This document shows positions 61,874-64,000 of a stretch of DNA of 64,000 bases, one piece after another (the stretch's first letter is position 1; each line of letters begins with the position of its first letter). The stretch is taken from NCBI RefSeq assembly GCF_030052815.1, contig NC_079504.1, positions 91,439,085 to 91,503,084 on the forward strand, in the 5' to 3' direction. This DNA is from Hevea brasiliensis. Lineage: Eukaryota; Streptophyta; Magnoliopsida; Malpighiales; Euphorbiaceae. Position numbers and translations under genes: made by a program. The notes beneath the pieces are model-generated. The model made no database searches and was not told where the DNA came from. It was given only the letters and a program-made list of their open reading frames with translations.

Positions 61874-62615
61874 ACATGACACTACACATAAGCTTGCCAT
61901 ATGTCTTTTAATCATGTAAGATTATCAAAGTAAAGATTAAATATATGTTTGACACTTGGCACAATGTGATTGGGTCAATTAATTAAACCTAAAGCTAATC
62001 AAAAGGTGATATGTGGCAAGGGTTTTAAGTGGTGACCTAGCTATATAAGTGTTGTTATGAAGAGAAGAACATAATAAGCTGCTTACTCACTCCTTGTGCC
62101 GTCAGCTAAAGAACACTCTTCTTCTCTTTTTCTTCATCTCTCATCAATTCAAAGAGATTAGCAATCAATCTCGAATTAAAAATACTAGAAATTATTTTTA
62201 GTGTCCTGTTTACATCTGTAATCTCTTAAAAGGCAAAACTTGATTTTCTAATTCATAGAGAAAGCTTTATAAGCTATTCAAGGGCTGTCATAGGTGATCT
62301 TGGTGTGGACAAGCTAAAGGGATAACATCTGGTGTCCTAAGACGCATCCCAAAGGTGCCACAAACACTACAGTGCATCAAAAGGTTAGTGCACTTATTCT
62401 TAATCTAATCTAGGGTTCTAATGAATTAATCCATTAATTCTAAAATCTTAAATGGAAAATGTAGATCCAAAAAATATTAAAAGAGTTTTAATATACTGTT
62501 TATCATTGAAATCAAATAGATAAAATGAATCTTGCATTATGCATGTGACCCTAGATGAAAACTTTTTGAATTCAATGATCTAAACTTATGTTTTTCATGC
62601 TTCCGCTCCTAAAAT

Positions 62616-62628
62616 TGGTATCAGAGCC
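62616..62628 (+). promoter_or_regulatory. Primer-binding site of copia element D (+)
   Basis: TGGTATCAGAGCC right after LTR D, which shows that LTR D is a 5' LTR here and the element runs rightward. Confidence 0.9.
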
Positions 62629-63019
62629 ACTATATTTGCCATTTAGATTGTTGATTATATGATTTAATTGTGTAGTTTGATCATGAGATGAAAGATCCAT
62701 TGCTGGTTGCAAAGGAAAGGCGGCGGCAAGGTGATGAACACCAATTGTGCGCACGCTTTATGGTATCTAATGGTGTGCGCAAGGTTTGGGTTTTTAAATT
62801 TGCAATTGTTGTATGATCTAAGGTTCATCCTATGACTAATTAAAATGTTTAATTAGATATTTTAATCACACAATTAAATTTTAATTCAAATCTAAATTTT
62901 TAAAAGTTGTTTGAATGTGATTCAAATCTGAATTTTTAAATTTGTTTGAATGTGATTCAAATGTGAATTTTTAAATTTGTTTGAATCATATTCAAATCTA
63001 AATTTTTAAGTTAAATATG
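62629..63019 (+). other. Copia leader with 35-bp repeats
   Basis: Untranslated leader; no coding stretch recognised. GTTTGAATnnnATTCAAA words start at 62909, 62944 and 62979, giving three 35-bp units, each with an internal inverted repeat. The downstream leader and gag are cut off by LTR B at 63020. Confidence 0.75.
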
Positions 63020-64000
63020 TGTAACACCCCTTACCCGTCTACAGTGTAGCCAAGCAAGATATGCCACACAGTGTGCCGGAGCACCAATTCACATTTCAAT
63101 TACAATTTACCCTTTTTTAATTCATTAATTTACAATTTTGATTAATCTGAATTTTTCCGCAAATTTTATAGAAAATCTGGCAGAGTGCCGGCTATAAATT
63201 AGAAAAACAGTTCTTCTGAACCTGTTTAAAAGACACTTCCAATAGAATTTTCAAATCCAGAACTTCATTATACACACATCTCAATTTAATCTCAAAATCT
63301 CAACACTATTTTCAGAATTTTTCTATTCACATCATCACTGGAAGCACATTCATGAATATTTCTCAACATTTCATTTTTCAACATAATATATAGAAAACTT
63401 CAATAACATGGAATTTCATATATTTACATTATCAAATAACTTCAAGAGTTTATAGTTACAAACCAAAACTAATACAAAATGCAAAATACAAAATGCCACC
63501 CAAAATCCTAATGTCCTGCCAAGTGCACTGCAGATGTGAGGTGACTCTGGACTCAGTATGCAACTCTGAAAGTTCACCCGGTCTGATGTCTGCTGAGCTC
63601 CCTAGCTATGTCTCCAGTACTTGTGCGTGGCAAAAGCGGCGCGCTAAGCAATTCTACTTAGTGGCAACAATATAAAATAAAATAACTAAAATAAAGTAAA
63701 TATGCAGAATGTATATTTACATTTTTGGTAGACTTAATTTCTGATATTTATTGCAGTATTATTCGATTAAAATTTAGTAAGATTTATTATCATTGCCCGA
63801 GTAACCCATACTAATCAACTGCAGTGGATAAACGGGTAAACTGGTACTAGGTACTAAGTACCTCGGACCATCACACCATCGGTCACATTGTGTCTCCTGG
63901 TGTGCAACAGAACAGCTAATAAGCTGTAATAATTATCAGGGATAAAACCTGAATATAATAACTCATCCAATATAGCTAAAGGCTATTATGTCACAGAATG
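63020..64000 (-). repeat. LTR B copy (-), cut by the window edge
   Basis: Starts TGTAACACCCCTTACCC at 63020 and is colinear with 58113 onward and 30335 onward, through the AAAATAAAATAA run near 63672. It runs out of the window; whether it is solo or part of an element is unknown. Confidence 0.88.

Larger units (their letters stand above)
56871..62613 (+). repeat. Copia LTR D (+), remainder
   Basis: Continues LTR D from 24411 after element C and matches the reverse of 2566-4090. It is interrupted by solo LTR B (58113-61250) and the composite TRIM (61283-61873). It contains a TTAA-rich microsatellite near 57806-57840. It ends just before the primer-binding site; the terminus is decayed (CTCCTAAAA), so the last base is uncertain by a few nt. 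Confidence 0.85.

Noticed and set aside
62572..62754. 60-codon minus-strand frame at the copia primer site
   Set aside because: It crosses the LTR end, primer site and leader on the antisense strand.

Overview
This window is plant nuclear DNA, AT-rich, made almost entirely of long terminal repeat (LTR) retrotransposons inserted into one another. I see no host protein gene, tRNA gene or rRNA gene. The evidence for a plant (probably a eudicot; I cannot name the species) is Ty3/gypsy chromovirus polyproteins of the Tekay/Del type, a Ty1/copia element, two TRIM-type miniature elements, and initiator-Met-tRNA primer-binding sites reading TGGTATCAGAGC. A dense nest like this is typical of pericentromeric or other heterochromatic regions.

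I use four LTR names. A (about 3.6-4.1 kb), B (about 3.1 kb) and C (about 3.4-3.5 kb) are related Tekay-like LTRs. D (about 2.1 kb) is the copia LTR. A begins TGTAACACCCCTATGTTC and ends GGGTAGGGTGTGACA. B begins TGTAACATCCTCACTTTAG and ends AAGGGGTGTCACA. C begins TGTAATACCCCTATTTGC and ends GGGTAAGGTGTGACA. D begins TGTTAGTAGTATG.

Layout, left to right. 1-2565: LTR A (-), inserted in LTR D (-) 2566-4219. 4234-15927: Tekay element A1 (+), full length but decayed, with target-site duplication (TSD) CAATA, inserted in a copia gag; its 3' LTR carries a 360-bp TRIM. 15928-24312: copia coding remains (-), in permuted order and split by a solo LTR C (18102-21503, TSD TATTC). 24313 to about 62613: a copia LTR D (+), split by Tekay element C (24412-56870, TSD ATTTA), by a solo LTR B (58113-61250, TSD TGACA) and by a composite TRIM (61283-61873, TSD ACATG). 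62616-63019: copia primer-binding site and leader. 63020-64000: another LTR B (-).

Inside element C the layers are, from the outside in: LTR B (+) 51611-52664, LTR A (-) 48578-51610, gag-only element B (-) 28343-48577, solo LTR A (+) 30976-46086 (TSD CTAAG), and element A2 (-) 33886-44874. One deletion joining 28342 to 28343 appears to have removed the left ends of four of these layers.

None of the open reading frames encodes a complete working polyprotein. The most notable signals beyond the annotation are in the LTRs: two hairpins whose paired bases change in a compensating way between families A, B and C; a module of about 95 nt repeated three times at about 200-nt spacing in each family; a 122-bp copia RNase H fragment lodged in a gypsy LTR; and a gag-only (TR-GAG-like) element.
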